Origin: JASLDZ01 sp964242895
GTDB taxonomy: Bacteria > Pseudomonadota > Alphaproteobacteria > Caulobacterales > Caulobacteraceae
Assembly: GCA_964242895.1 (NCBI GenBank)
Contig: CAXTBN010000003.1
Span: 1-64,000 of the forward strand
Direction of reading: 5' to 3'
Length of the DNA stretch: 64,000 nt
Part shown: positions 1-8,984 of the stretch, piece after piece
Position numbering within the stretch: position 1 is the stretch's first letter
Layout: every line of letters begins with the position of its first letter
The notes under the pieces: generated by a model
The model's database searches: none
The model's input: the letters and a program-made list of their open reading frames with translations, nothing else
What the model was told of the DNA's origin: nothing
Translations under genes and position numbers: made by a program

Positions 1-416
1 AGCTGTTCCTGCCGCTCGACATCGTGGTGTCCGAGAAGCTCGCCCCCGGCGCCCCCGCCCGCGTGCGCGGGCTGGGCGAGGTGGACGACGAGGAGCGCAT
101 CCTCGACGCCGGCCCGGAGACGGTGGAGCGGCTGAAGCGCGCCATGGACAACTCCGCCACCCTGATCTGGAACGGCCCCCTCGGCGTGTTCGAGATCCCG
201 CCCTTCGACGCCGCCACGGTCGCGGCCGCCCGCCACGCGGCCGAGCGCTGCCGCGAGGGCCGGCTCGTGGTGGTGGCCGGCGGCGGCGATACGGTGGCGG
301 CGCTGAACCACGCGGGCGTGGCGGCCGAGTTCACCTTCGTCTCCACCGCGGGCGGCGCCTTCCTCGAGTGGATGGAGGGCAAGACGCTGCCGGGTGTGGC
401 GGCTCTTCAGGCCTGA
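1..416 (+). CDS. pgk: phosphoglycerate kinase, C-terminal part (5' end outside window)
   Basis: Partial gene: reading from base 3 the frame is open to a TGA at 414-416, giving about 137 residues. It shows the C-terminal lobe of phosphoglycerate kinase: the stretch around WNGPLGVFE and the nucleotide-binding GGGDTVAAL followed by FVSTAGGAFLE, all diagnostic. The enzyme makes ATP from 1,3-bisphosphoglycerate in glycolysis, in the cytoplasm. The N-terminal lobe lies before the window, so completeness cannot be judged. It ends 17 bases before the stop of the convergent nitroreductase gene, with no obvious terminator between them. Confidence 0.96.
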   Translation, partial: LFLPLDIVVSEKLAPGAPARVRGLGEVDDEERILDAGPETVERLKRAMDNSATLIWNGPLGVFEIPPFDAATVAAARHAAERCREGRLVVVAGGGDTVAALNHAGVAAEFTFVSTAGGAFLEWMEGKTLPGVAALQA

Positions 417-433
417 CCGACCGCGTTGTGGCG

Positions 434-1123
434 TCAGGCGAAGCCGCGCAGCTCCGCCACCTCGTCCAGCCCGGCGCGATCGGCGCGGAACTCGCTGAGC
501 GGGTGCGCAGGGTCGCGCCGGCCCAGCGCCATGCCGGAGAACAGCATCTGCTCTTCGGGCAGCGCCAGGAACGCCCCCACGGTGCGCGGCCACACGGACC
601 ACGCCTCCTGCGCGCAGGTGTCCAGCCCCCGCTCCACCGCCAGCAGCATCAGCGTCTGCATCAGCATGCCCAGGTCGGACCACTGCGGCGGGCCCATCCG
701 CCGATCCAGGCTGAAGAACAGGCCGACGGGCGCGCCGAAGAAGTCGAAGTTGCGCGCGAACCAGGCCAGCCGGCCGGCCTTGTCCATCCGCTCGATCCCG
801 AGCCGCGCGTACATCCCCTCGCCCACGGCGAAGCGGCGGCCGCGGTAGGGCTCGTGCAGCGCCTCGGGGTAGACGGCGTACTCCGCACCCTCGCCGCCGA
901 GGCCGCCCGCGGCCACCGTCTCGGCGAGGCGCCGCCGCATGAGGGCGCGGAACGCCTCCAGGGGCTCGCCCGCGAGGGCGTGGATGCGCCAGGGCTGCAG
1001 GTTGCCGCCGGAAGGCGCGCGCAGGGCGCGGGCCAGCAGGTCGCGCACGACCTCGCCCGAAACGGGGTCCGGCAGGAAGGCGCGCACCGACGTGCGCCGC
1101 TCCACCGCCTTCGAAACGTCCAT
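434..1123 (-). CDS. nitroreductase family FMN enzyme
   Basis: 229-residue protein of the nitroreductase fold. The N-terminal RRTSVRAF (about residues 9-16) and APSGGNLQPW (36-45) are the typical FMN-phosphate and FMN-ring contacts; a second conserved block ALGRRDP lies near the C-terminus. Such enzymes reduce nitroaromatics, quinones or related substrates with NAD(P)H; the real substrate cannot be read from sequence. I chose the ATG at 1123 (MDVSK) because the family starts just before the RRTSVR motif; an upstream ATG at 1186 would add 21 residues not resembling the family. It is divergent from mtgA, with about 65 bases between the starts. Confidence 0.9.
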   Translation of the reverse strand: MDVSKAVERRTSVRAFLPDPVSGEVVRDLLARALRAPSGGNLQPWRIHALAGEPLEAFRALMRRRLAETVAAGGLGGEGAEYAVYPEALHEPYRGRRFAVGEGMYARLGIERMDKAGRLAWFARNFDFFGAPVGLFFSLDRRMGPPQWSDLGMLMQTLMLLAVERGLDTCAQEAWSVWPRTVGAFLALPEEQMLFSGMALGRRDPAHPLSEFRADRAGLDEVAELRGFA

Positions 1124-1188
1124 CCGCCCGCCTCGCGCGTTCGTTCCCGGTCCGGCTAGCATCTCCGGGCGGCGGGAGGCGAGCACCG

Positions 1189-1977
1189 ATGACGGACACC
1201 CCGCCGCTCACCGGGCCGGTCCCCGCGCCCGAGCTCGAGCCCGAGGACGCCCGCGGCGGCGGGCGGCGCACGGCGCGGCGCGGGCCGGCGAGGCGCCTGC
1301 GGGTCGGGCGCGCCCTGGGCCTCGCCCTGCTCCTCGCGACCGCCTTCGTGCTGGGGCAGGTGCTGCTGCTGCGCTTCGTCCCGCCGCCCGTGACCTTCCT
1401 GCAGCTCGAGCGGCTGGCGGAGGGCCGGGGGCTGAACCGGAGCTGGCGGTCGCTGGACCGCATCGCGCCTTCCTTGCCCCTGGCGGTGGTGGCGGCGGAG
1501 GACGCGCGCTTCTGCGGGCACCACGGCTTCGACTTGGCCGCCATGCGCGCGGCCGCGGAGCGCAACGCGGAGGGTGGGCGCACGCGCGGCGGCTCCACCA
1601 TCTCCCAGCAGACGGCCAAGAACGTCTTCCTGTGGCCGCACCGCGACTACGTCCGCAAGGGGTTGGAGGCGGGCTACACGGTGCTGATCGAGGCGCTGTG
1701 GGGCAAGCGGCGCATCCTGGAGGTCTACTTGAACGAGGTGGAGTGGGGGCCCGGCGTGTACGGAGCGCAGGCCGCGGCGCAGCGCTGGTTCGGCGTGGAC
1801 GCCGACCGGCTCTCGCCCGCGCAGGCCGACCGGCTGGCCGCCATCCTGCCCGACCCGCTGAAGTGGCGCGCCGCCGACCCCGGCCGCTACGTGGCCCGCC
1901 GCTCCCGCCGCATCGGGGCCAACGCGCGCGCGGTGCGCGCCGACGACCTGCTGGCCTGCGTGCGCCGCCGCTCCTGA
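1189..1977 (+). CDS. mtgA: monofunctional peptidoglycan transglycosylase
   Basis: 262 residues. A basic, proline-rich N-terminus is followed by one membrane anchor (about residues 41-62) and a GT51 glycosyltransferase domain. EDARFCGHHG (104-113) holds the catalytic Glu104, and GGSTISQQTAKN (134-145) is the second GT51 signature. There is no transpeptidase domain, so this is the monofunctional type that polymerises lipid II into glycan strands on the periplasmic face of the inner membrane. Length fits MtgA (about 230-260). The ATG at 1189 is the first in frame after the divergent nitroreductase start. Confidence 0.93.
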   Translation: MTDTPPLTGPVPAPELEPEDARGGGRRTARRGPARRLRVGRALGLALLLATAFVLGQVLLLRFVPPPVTFLQLERLAEGRGLNRSWRSLDRIAPSLPLAVVAAEDARFCGHHGFDLAAMRAAAERNAEGGRTRGGSTISQQTAKNVFLWPHRDYVRKGLEAGYTVLIEALWGKRRILEVYLNEVEWGPGVYGAQAAAQRWFGVDADRLSPAQADRLAAILPDPLKWRAADPGRYVARRSRRIGANARAVRADDLLACVRRRS

Positions 1978-2105
1978 AGCCGCGGCCTTAACCGCCCGCA
2001 CACCCTGCCTGGAAGCGCCGTGTTCACCCGCCCCGTGGCATCGGTGCGGTGAGCGCCCATGCGCGCGGTCGGGGAAGCGACGTGAGCACAAGAGAACGGC
2101 CCTCC

Positions 2106-3737
2106 ATGTTGCGGAGCCTCGCGGCCCGCTTCGGGCGCGACCGCAGCGGCGCCATCGCGCCGTTGGCGGCGGTGGTGATGACCTCCGCCCTGATCGGCAC
2201 CTTCGCCGCGGTCGACATCGGCCGTCTCGTCACCGCGCGCACCCAGGTGCAGGACGCGGTGGACTCGGCCAACTTGGCGCTGGCGCGCATGCCCGCGTCG
2301 ACCAGCGACGCCACCATGTTGGCCAAGGCCAAAGCGTGGATCGCCGCCAATGTAACCGACCCGGACATCGAAAACCTGGTGGTCGCCACGCCGGTGCGGA
2401 CGCTGGGCCAGATCCAGCTCAACGTCACCGGCGACATCAAGACCACGACGGCCTCGCTCGTGGGCGTGGCCACCCTCCCGCTGCAGGGACAGTCGATCGT
2501 CAAGTACGGCACCACGCACGTGGAGTTGGCCTTCGTGCTCGACAACACGGGGTCCATGAACGACGACAACAAGCTGAGCTCGCTCAAGTCTGCGGCCACC
2601 ACGCTCGTGAACACGCTCAACCAGTCGGCGCAGCAGTCGGGCGACGCCAACGCACTGAAGGTCGGCATCGTGCCCTTCTCCATGGCGGTGAACGTCGGTG
2701 CGCAGAATCAAGCCGCGGCCGTCGCGGCGGGCTATCTTACGGGATCAATGCCCGCCGAGTACGGCTCCAACGCCGACGCGCTTGGGACGAGCCACCCCAA
2801 CCGTTTCACCCTTCTGCAAAACATCGGCGTGTCCTGGGGCGGCTGCGTCGAGAGCCGGCCCATGCCCTACGATATTCTGGACACGCCGCCGAGCCCAAGC
2901 AACAAGGCGACCCAATTCGTCCCGTACTTTGCGCCGGACGAGCCGGACCAGGGTTACTACAACCTGCCCGGCTACGGCATGCAGTACACCGTGTGGCCTT
3001 ACGACGGCAAGCACGCCTATATTGAAAATAACTACTTGCCCGATCAGGTTAACGATAATTACACCACCACCTCGGGCGGCAACTGGCTTAATCATCAAAC
3101 CAACACCGCCAAGTACACCGGCACGCCGAACTCGGGCGCCAGCCCCATCTGGACCAACGGAACCGGACCAAACGCCGGATGTACGGTACAGCCGATCCAA
3201 AGGCTGACGACCAACATGTCGACGGTACTGTCGCAGATCTCGAGCATGGTGGCCGGCGGCGACACCGAAATCCCGCTCGGCCTGATGTGGGGGTGGCATG
3301 TGCTCTCGCCGAACGCGCCCTTCGCCGACGGGACGGCGTATGGGACGGCCGGTACGATCAAGGTCGTCGTCTTGGTCACCGACGGAGCGAACACCTACGG
3401 GACGAGCGTCAATCCGAATTTGTCCCACTACACGTCGCTGGGCTACGCATCCAACATGCGGATCGACACGAGCGGGACGGCGGATGGCACGGCCTCGGCC
3501 CTGAACAGTCGCCTGAGTGCACTCTGCAGCAACATGAGAACGAAGAACGCCGATGGCACCTGGAAGATCAACATCTATACCGTGCCATTGGAGGTGACGG
3601 ACACCACTATCAAGGGGCTCCTTCAAGGCTGCGTGACCGATCCCGCTAACTATCTGGACGTGGCGAGCTCCGGTGACTTGGCCGCCGCCTTCGCCAATAT
3701 CGCGGGCTCGATCAGCGCGCTGCGGGTGTCCCACTAG
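2106..3737 (+). CDS. TadG-like pilus-assembly protein with von Willebrand factor A domain
   Basis: About 543 residues. The N-terminus (FGRDRSGAIAPLAAV, then a hydrophobic segment about 17-37) is the prepilin-like TadE/TadG anchor; a MIDAS motif DNTGS (146-150) and a later VLVTDGANTYG mark a von Willebrand A domain, with a long Asn/Thr/Tyr/Pro-rich insertion between them. The family belongs to Flp/Tad pilus assembly or surface attachment. No other tad gene is in the window, so it is an orphan paralogue here. Start is uncertain: ATG 2106, GTG 2082 or GTG 2049; I prefer 2106 because the protein then begins right before the anchor. The middle third (about 2700-3650) uses many A/T-ending codons, unlike its neighbours. 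Confidence 0.82.
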   Translation: MLRSLAARFGRDRSGAIAPLAAVVMTSALIGTFAAVDIGRLVTARTQVQDAVDSANLALARMPASTSDATMLAKAKAWIAANVTDPDIENLVVATPVRTLGQIQLNVTGDIKTTTASLVGVATLPLQGQSIVKYGTTHVELAFVLDNTGSMNDDNKLSSLKSAATTLVNTLNQSAQQSGDANALKVGIVPFSMAVNVGAQNQAAAVAAGYLTGSMPAEYGSNADALGTSHPNRFTLLQNIGVSWGGCVESRPMPYDILDTPPSPSNKATQFVPYFAPDEPDQGYYNLPGYGMQYTVWPYDGKHAYIENNYLPDQVNDNYTTTSGGNWLNHQTNTAKYTGTPNSGASPIWTNGTGPNAGCTVQPIQRLTTNMSTVLSQISSMVAGGDTEIPLGLMWGWHVLSPNAPFADGTAYGTAGTIKVVVLVTDGANTYGTSVNPNLSHYTSLGYASNMRIDTSGTADGTASALNSRLSALCSNMRTKNADGTWKINIYTVPLEVTDTTIKGLLQGCVTDPANYLDVASSGDLAAAFANIAGSISALRVSH

Positions 3738-3743
3738 GCCCTG

Positions 3744-4171
<428 letters not shown>

Positions 4172-4172
<1 letters not shown>

Positions 4173-4684
4173 CAGCCGCCGAAGGCGGCGCGCAGGCGCT
4201 CGAACTGGCTGAGCACGGCGTTCGGGTCGGCCTCGCCCGCCGCCTCGCCCGTCTCCCCGTGCAGGCCGCGGTCGAGGGCGTGCACGCGCCGATGCAGGGC
4301 CTCTGCGCGCGCCGACAGCGACAGGAGCGGGCCGGGCAGCGCCTCGGCCCCGGCCGCCGCCGCCCCCGCTGCGTCGGCGGGCTCGGGCGCACCCACGCGA
4401 TAGCGCGGCTCGCGCGCGGCCTCGGCGGTCATGGCGCCCTCGCGCACGGCCCGCTGCACCAGCAGCCACGAGGCCACCTGCATCAGCCGGGTGGTCAGCC
4501 GCATGCTCTCGCCCGCGTAGGCCAGGGCGGCGTGGCGCGACAGGAGCTTGGACGCCTGGCGGCCCTCGCCGTCCAGGTAGGCGGCGGCCTGCTCGACGAG
4601 CTCCATGCCCTCGGCGAAGGCGCGCTCGAAGAGCTCGGGGCCGGCGAAGTCGCGCACGCGCTCAATCACGTCCCGGCTCTCCAT
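4172..4684 (-). CDS. rcdA: DUF1465 protein, RcdA-type CtrA-degradation adaptor
   Basis: 170 residues, all-helical, with a core like ESMRLTTRLMQVASWLLVQRAV (about 60-80) typical of DUF1465. In Caulobacter the DUF1465 member RcdA is an adaptor that helps ClpXP destroy the cell-cycle regulator CtrA and other substrates at the stalked pole; assignment here rests on family resemblance. The C-terminal third is Ala/Asp/Glu-rich and likely disordered, as in RcdA. The start ATG at 4684 gives the family length. It precedes arfB in the same transcript with a one-base overlap, and the DUF1192 gene lies upstream on the same strand, a common alphaproteobacterial neighbourhood. Confidence 0.85.
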
Positions 4685-4738
4685 GGCGCATCATGCCGGG
4701 CGCAGAGCAACGCGCGTGCCACGCGGAGTCCGTGGCGT

Positions 4739-4942
4739 TCAGCGTGCGAACAGGGCGTCGGCGGCGGCCCGCCCGTTCGCCTTGCGGCCGAGGGCGGCGC
4801 GGACGCGCGTGATCTCGGTCTCCAGCAGCGCGATGCGCTCCTCCAGGTCCTCGCGGGCGAACGGCTCCAGGTCCTCGCGGAGCGCCTCGGCGAGGTGGGC
4901 GCCGCGGGCGCGGCGGGGTTCGACGGGCTCCTCGATCAGCAT
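4739..4942 (-). CDS. DUF1192 family small protein
   Basis: 67 residues, very acidic and charged, with a short predicted coiled coil in the middle (DLEERIALLETEITRVRAAL, about 31-50). These traits match the DUF1192 family of small alphaproteobacterial proteins with no known function. It lies 54 bases upstream of rcdA on the same strand and may be co-transcribed; the pairing of DUF1192 with DUF1465 is recurrent in this class. The N-terminal MLIEEPVEPRR is the only sensible start. Confidence 0.8.
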   Translation of the reverse strand: MLIEEPVEPRRARGAHLAEALREDLEPFAREDLEERIALLETEITRVRAALGRKANGRAAADALFAR

Positions 4943-5035
4943 GGGCGCGCTCCTCTTCCCCCCGCTCGGCCGATCAGCGTATCAGACCGCTCGCCCGCCT
5001 GGGAGTACGCCGCCATCCCGTCCGTTCCCGAGACC

Positions 5036-6034
5036 ATGACCGCCGTCGCCGTGGAGGGCGGGCGCGGCGCCGCCTCCGCCCTGCATCCCGTGAGCCTGCC
5101 GACGCCCCGGCCCGGACCGGGGCAGGTCCTGATCCGGGTCGCCGCGGCGGGCGTGAACCGTCCCGACCTGCTGCAGCGCATGGGCGCCTACCCGCCCCCG
5201 CCCGGCGCCCCCGACACCCTGGGCCTGGAGGTCGCCGGCGAGGTGGCCGCTGTGGGCGAGGGCGCACCGCGCTGGCGGGTCGGCGACCGCGTCGCCGCGC
5301 TCCTGGGCGGCGGGGGCTACGCCGACTACGCCGCCGTGGACGCCCGCCACGCCCTGGCCGTTCCCGCCGGCCTGTCGTGGACCGAGGCGGCGGCCCTTCC
5401 CGAGACCGTCTTCACCGTCTTCGCCAACGTGTGGAAGGGCGGCTGCCTGCAGCCCGGCGAGACCTTGCTGCTACACGGCGCGACCAGCGGCATCGGCGTC
5501 ACCGCCATCCAGATGGCCAAGGCCTATGGCGCGCGTGTGATCGCCACCGGCCGCGGCGCCGACAAGGCCGAGGCCGCGCGCGGGCTCGGCGCGGACCTGG
5601 CGCTGGACGCCTCGGACGGCGACTGGGCGGCGGCGGTGCGCGAGGCGGGCGGGGCCGACGTGGTGCTCGACATGGTGGCCGGCCCCTACTTCGCGAAGAA
5701 CATGGAGGCCGCGAACGTCGGCGGCCGCATCGTCCACATCGCCTTCCAGGGCGGGGCGACGGTGGAGCTGAACATCCCGCAAATGATGCAGAAGCGGCTG
5801 GTGGTGACGGGCTCGACGCTGCGCCCCCGCTCCGCCGATGAGAAGGCGCGCCTGGCCGCCGAGGTGGAGCGCGTCGCCTGGCCCTGGGCGGCGGACGGCC
5901 GCCTGCGCCCGCCGATCGACCGCACCTTCCCGCTGGAGGAGGCCGCCGCGGCGCACGCGCACCTCGAGGCCGGCGGCCACGTGGGCAAAGTCGTGCTGCT
6001 CACCGCCTTCGGCCGGGAGAGCGCCGCCCCGTGA
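5036..6034 (+). CDS. NAD(P)H quinone oxidoreductase, PIG3/zinc-free MDR family
   Basis: 332 residues, medium-chain dehydrogenase/reductase fold. The N-terminal GroES-like domain has the quinone-reductase signature GVNRPDLLQRMGAYPPPPG (about 39-57); the nucleotide-binding HGATSGIG (147-154) is followed by a Rossmann domain. Zinc-binding cysteines are absent, as in the quinone oxidoreductase/PIG3 subfamily that reduces quinones with NADPH. The frame is open far upstream, but homology begins at the ATG 5036 (MTAVAVEGG). Its stop overlaps the GTG start of murI by 4 bases (GTGA), so the two are one transcript. Confidence 0.9.
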   Translation: MTAVAVEGGRGAASALHPVSLPTPRPGPGQVLIRVAAAGVNRPDLLQRMGAYPPPPGAPDTLGLEVAGEVAAVGEGAPRWRVGDRVAALLGGGGYADYAAVDARHALAVPAGLSWTEAAALPETVFTVFANVWKGGCLQPGETLLLHGATSGIGVTAIQMAKAYGARVIATGRGADKAEAARGLGADLALDASDGDWAAAVREAGGADVVLDMVAGPYFAKNMEAANVGGRIVHIAFQGGATVELNIPQMMQKRLVVTGSTLRPRSADEKARLAAEVERVAWPWAADGRLRPPIDRTFPLEEAAAAHAHLEAGGHVGKVVLLTAFGRESAAP

Positions 6035-6894
6035 TCGGCGTGTTCGACTCCGGCGTCGGCGGCCTGTCGATCCACCGCGCCCTGGTGGAGCGCTTCCCCC
6101 AGGCGGACTTCACCTACCTGGGCGACCAGGCCAACGCGCCCTACGGCGAGCGCACCGGCGAGGAGATCGTCGAGCTGACCCGCGCCGCCTGCGCCGACCT
6201 GTTCGGCCGCGGCGCCTCGCTGGTGGTCCTGGCGTGCAACACGGCCAGCGCCATCGCGCTTCGGCGGCTGCAGCAAACCTGGCTGCCGGGCGTGCGTCGC
6301 GAGCTGGGCCGGTCGGTGAACGTGCTGGGCTGCATCGTGCCGACCATCGAGGCCGCCACAGGCATGCCTTGGGAGCACGAGGCCGAGCGGCGCGTCTCTC
6401 GCGGTGGGGGCGACAAGGCGGAGAAGGTCGACGTGGTCGGCGTGTTCGCCACCCGCGCCACCGCCGCCAGCCGCGTCTACGAGATCGAGATCGACAAGCG
6501 CCGCCAGGACGTGGCCGCCTTCTCCGAGCCCTGCCCCGACCTCGCCCGCCTGATCGAGACGGGCGCGCCGCGCCAAGAGCTGCAGGCGCTGATCGCGACG
6601 CACGTGACCGCCCTGGCCAAGCGCGTCGGCCGTCCGCCCGACCGCGCCGTCCTGGGCTGCACGCACTACGAGCTGACGGCCGACCTGTTCGCGGAGGCGC
6701 TGCGCCCCGGCACGCCTGTGATCCACCAGCCCGGCGCCGTCGCCGACGCCCTCAGCCGCTACCTGGAGCGGCATCCCGAGTACGATCCGGGGAGCTCGGG
6801 CGCGCGCACCTTCCTCACCACCGGCCGGCCGGGCGCCCAGCACGCCCTGGTGGAGGCGTTCTGGGGCGCTCCGCTGCGCTTCGAGGCCGCCTGA
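6031..6894 (+). CDS. murI: glutamate racemase
   Basis: 287 residues. Signatures seen: FDSGVGGLSI at the N-terminus, YLGDQANAPYG, ACNTASA with catalytic Cys69, and LGCTHYEL with catalytic Cys210. It converts L-glutamate to D-glutamate for peptidoglycan stem peptides in the cytoplasm. The start is a GTG at 6031 overlapping the stop of the quinone reductase (GTGA), implying coupled translation. Length is slightly above the usual 265-280. Nothing unusual in the catalytic residues. Confidence 0.95.
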   Translation: MIGVFDSGVGGLSIHRALVERFPQADFTYLGDQANAPYGERTGEEIVELTRAACADLFGRGASLVVLACNTASAIALRRLQQTWLPGVRRELGRSVNVLGCIVPTIEAATGMPWEHEAERRVSRGGGDKAEKVDVVGVFATRATAASRVYEIEIDKRRQDVAAFSEPCPDLARLIETGAPRQELQALIATHVTALAKRVGRPPDRAVLGCTHYELTADLFAEALRPGTPVIHQPGAVADALSRYLERHPEYDPGSSGARTFLTTGRPGAQHALVEAFWGAPLRFEAA

Positions 6895-6895
6895 C

Positions 6896-7597
6896 TCAGC
6901 AGCCGCACGCGCCCTGGCCGTAGGTGTAGGTCTGCACGGGGTAGCTGTAGGTCGGGGCCGCGTAGGTCTGCACCGGATAGCTGTAGGTCGGCTGGGCGTA
7001 GGTCTGGGCGGGATAGCTGTACGTGGTGGGATAGCTGACGATCGCGCCCTGGTCGTAGCCGCCGTTGTCGTAGCCGCCCTGGTCGTAGCCGCCGCCCTCG
7101 TACCCGCCGCCGCCGTAGCCGCCGGTATAGGCCGGGTACCCGTAGTCGTAGCCGCCGCCGTATCCGCCGCCGTACCCGTAGCCGCCCGCCAGCGCCGAGC
7201 CGACGATCAGCCCGCCGACCAGCGCGCCCGCATAGCCGCCGCCCCTGCCGTAGCCGTAGCCGCGCCCGTACCCACCGCCGTAGCCGCCCGCGTACCCGCC
7301 GCGGTAGCCGTTCCCGTAGCCTCCCCGGTTCCCGCTCGCGTAGCCGCCGTTGCGGTAGCCGTTGCCGCCGGTGCGGGCGTACCCGTAGCCGCGGGCGCCG
7401 CTGCTCGCGTAGCCCCGCGCCGAGGCCGAGCTGCTGGCGTAGCCTCGCGCGCTCGACATGGAGGACGCGCCGCTGAAGCCGTGGCCGGCGCCGTACGAGC
7501 CGCCGCCGTGCCCGCCGCCGCCGCGCGTTCCGGCCGAGGCGATCGAGGGAGCGGCGAGCAGCGCGGCCGCGGCCGCGAGAGTGGTCAGGGTGCGCAT
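6896..7597 (-). CDS. Gly/Tyr-rich secreted low-complexity protein, unknown function
   Basis: 233 residues. A signal peptide (about 1-22, ending PSIASA) is followed by a mature chain made almost wholly of Gly, Tyr, Ser and Ala: GGYG-type repeats, a short hydrophobic island (about 124-140, GALVGGLIVGSALAGG), then QGGYDNGGYDQG and three copies of a TYSYPxQTY unit, ending in GACGC. I recognise no family; such proteins are often outer-surface or matrix-like, but that is a guess. The ATG at 7597 has GGAG 7 bases upstream inside an 18-bp palindrome. Its stop is one base from the convergent murI stop. Confidence 0.8.
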   Translation of the reverse strand: MRTLTTLAAAAALLAAPSIASAGTRGGGGHGGGSYGAGHGFSGASSMSSARGYASSSASARGYASSGARGYGYARTGGNGYRNGGYASGNRGGYGNGYRGGYAGGYGGGYGRGYGYGRGGGYAGALVGGLIVGSALAGGYGYGGGYGGGYDYGYPAYTGGYGGGGYEGGGYDQGGYDNGGYDQGAIVSYPTTYSYPAQTYAQPTYSYPVQTYAAPTYSYPVQTYTYGQGACGC

Positions 7598-7602
7598 AGG
7601 TG

Positions 7603-7620
7603 ATCTCCGTTAACGGAGAT
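7603..7620 (-). promoter_or_regulatory. 18-bp perfect palindrome covering the ribosome binding site
   Basis: ATCTCCGTTAACGGAGAT is a perfect inverted repeat lying 5 bases upstream of the ATG (7597) of the Gly/Tyr-rich gene. On the transcript it can fold into a 7-bp stem with a UUAA loop that buries the GGAG Shine-Dalgarno sequence; as DNA it could be a dimer-binding operator. The symmetry is seen; a regulatory role is inferred. Confidence 0.55.
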
Positions 7621-7676
7621 GAACGGCAGGCCGCTGTTAAGGTTTCAAGCGGACTCTCCCGCCCCGCGAGCGCCCG

Positions 7677-8150
7677 TCACCACCGGGCGCGGCGTGCGGC
7701 GTCCACGGCGTGCTCCAAGGCCTGGCCGAAGCGGCGGCGCTCGGCCGCGCCCAGCGCGGCGCCCACCGCCACCGACCGGCCCGACGACGAGAGTCGCAGC
7801 GGCGCGCGCGAGCCTGGGGCGGGGCGCAGCACCTGCGTCCAGGCGGGCGGGGCCGTCCACACCACCGCGCCGGCCCCGCGCTCCACTGTGACCGCCTCCG
7901 CGCTCACCCTCACGCGCTCGCCGTGGCGTGCGCGACGGTTGGAGACGGCGAAGGCGGCCGCCACCGCGACGAGGTCGATCCCCAGGAAGATCGGCACGGG
8001 CCACGCCCCGATCAGCAGCAGGAAGCCGCAGATCAGGAGATTCCAGAGCACCAGCACCGCCAAGAGGATCGCGAGCCCGCGCGGCGACAGCGACCGGCTC
8101 GGGGACATGCGCCGGTCGAGGAACAGGGGCGGCTCGTTCACCCCGGGCAT
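7677..8150 (-). CDS. DUF2244 family membrane protein
   Basis: 157 residues with two predicted membrane helices close together (about 26-46 and 48-66; LAILLAVLVLWNLLICGFLLL then IFLGIDLVAVAAAFAV), then a soluble domain with RVRVSAEAVTVERG, matching DUF2244. The family is an uncharacterised inner-membrane group common in alphaproteobacteria. The ATG at 8150 (MPGVNEPP) abuts the first possible start of the divergent nth gene; an internal ATG (MSPSRS) is a less likely start. Confidence 0.85.
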   Translation of the reverse strand: MPGVNEPPLFLDRRMSPSRSLSPRGLAILLAVLVLWNLLICGFLLLIGAWPVPIFLGIDLVAVAAAFAVSNRRARHGERVRVSAEAVTVERGAGAVVWTAPPAWTQVLRPAPGSRAPLRLSSSGRSVAVGAALGAAERRRFGQALEHAVDAARRARW

Positions 8151-8189
8151 ATGGACGGCGGCCGCCCGCGCCGCCACCGTGCGGCGCCC

Positions 8190-8918
8190 ATGCCCGCCGA
8201 TCCCAGCCAGAAGCCCGAGCGCAAGCCCGCCCGGCGCAAGCCCGCCGCCCCGCGCCGGCTCCCGCCCGCCGAGCGCGAGCGCGTGGAAGCCATCTTCCGC
8301 CGCTTCGAGGCGCAGGACCCCGCGCCCAAGGCGGAGCTGGAGTACCGCGACCCTTTCACCCTGGTGGTGGCCGTCGCGCTCTCCGCCCAGGCGACGGACA
8401 AGTCGGTGAACGCCGCTACGCGCACCCTGTTCGCCCTCGCGCCCACACCGCAGGCCATGGTCGACCTCGGCCTGGAGGGGCTGACGGAGCGCATCCGCAC
8501 CATCGGCCTGTACCGCACCAAGGCGAAGAACGTGCTGGAGCTGAGCCGCCGCGTGGTGGTCGACCACGGCGGCGCGGTCCCGCTGGAGCGCGAGGCGCTG
8601 CAGGCTCTCCCCGGCGTCGGGCGCAAGACCGCCAGCGTGGTGCTGAACGAGCTCGGGGTCGAGCCGGCCATCGCGGTGGACACCCACGTCTACCGCGTCT
8701 CGCACCGGCTGAAGCTCGCCAAGGCGGCCACCCCGGACAAGGTCGAGCAGCAGCTCTACGTCCGCGTCCCGCCGTGGGCGCTGACGCGCGCGCACCACTG
8801 GCTGATCCTGCACGGCCGCTACGTCTGCGTCGCGCGGCGGCCGAAGTGCGAAGAGTGCCTGATCGCCGACCTCTGCCCCTCGCGCGCCCTGTACGAGGCC
8901 GTCGGCGTCGCGCGTTAA
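8190..8918 (+). CDS. nth: endonuclease III (DNA glycosylase/AP lyase)
   Basis: 242 residues. The helix-hairpin-helix LPGVGRKTASVV contains catalytic Lys146, VDTHVYRVSHRL contains Asp164, and Cys213, 220, 223 and 229 form the C-x6-C-x2-C-x5-C iron-sulphur cluster loop. It removes oxidised pyrimidines and nicks abasic sites in base-excision repair. A basic Lys/Arg/Pro-rich N-terminal extension of about 25 residues precedes the domain. The in-frame ATG at 8151 would add 13 residues and exactly abut the divergent DUF2244 start; I chose 8190. Confidence 0.93.
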   Translation: MPADPSQKPERKPARRKPAAPRRLPPAERERVEAIFRRFEAQDPAPKAELEYRDPFTLVVAVALSAQATDKSVNAATRTLFALAPTPQAMVDLGLEGLTERIRTIGLYRTKAKNVLELSRRVVVDHGGAVPLEREALQALPGVGRKTASVVLNELGVEPAIAVDTHVYRVSHRLKLAKAATPDKVEQQLYVRVPPWALTRAHHWLILHGRYVCVARRPKCEECLIADLCPSRALYEAVGVAR

Positions 8919-8984
8919 CCTCGCCTTCGCCCCCGCCGGGCAGGGTGCGCCTGCAAGTTCCGGGCCGGGGAGGCCGCACACGTC

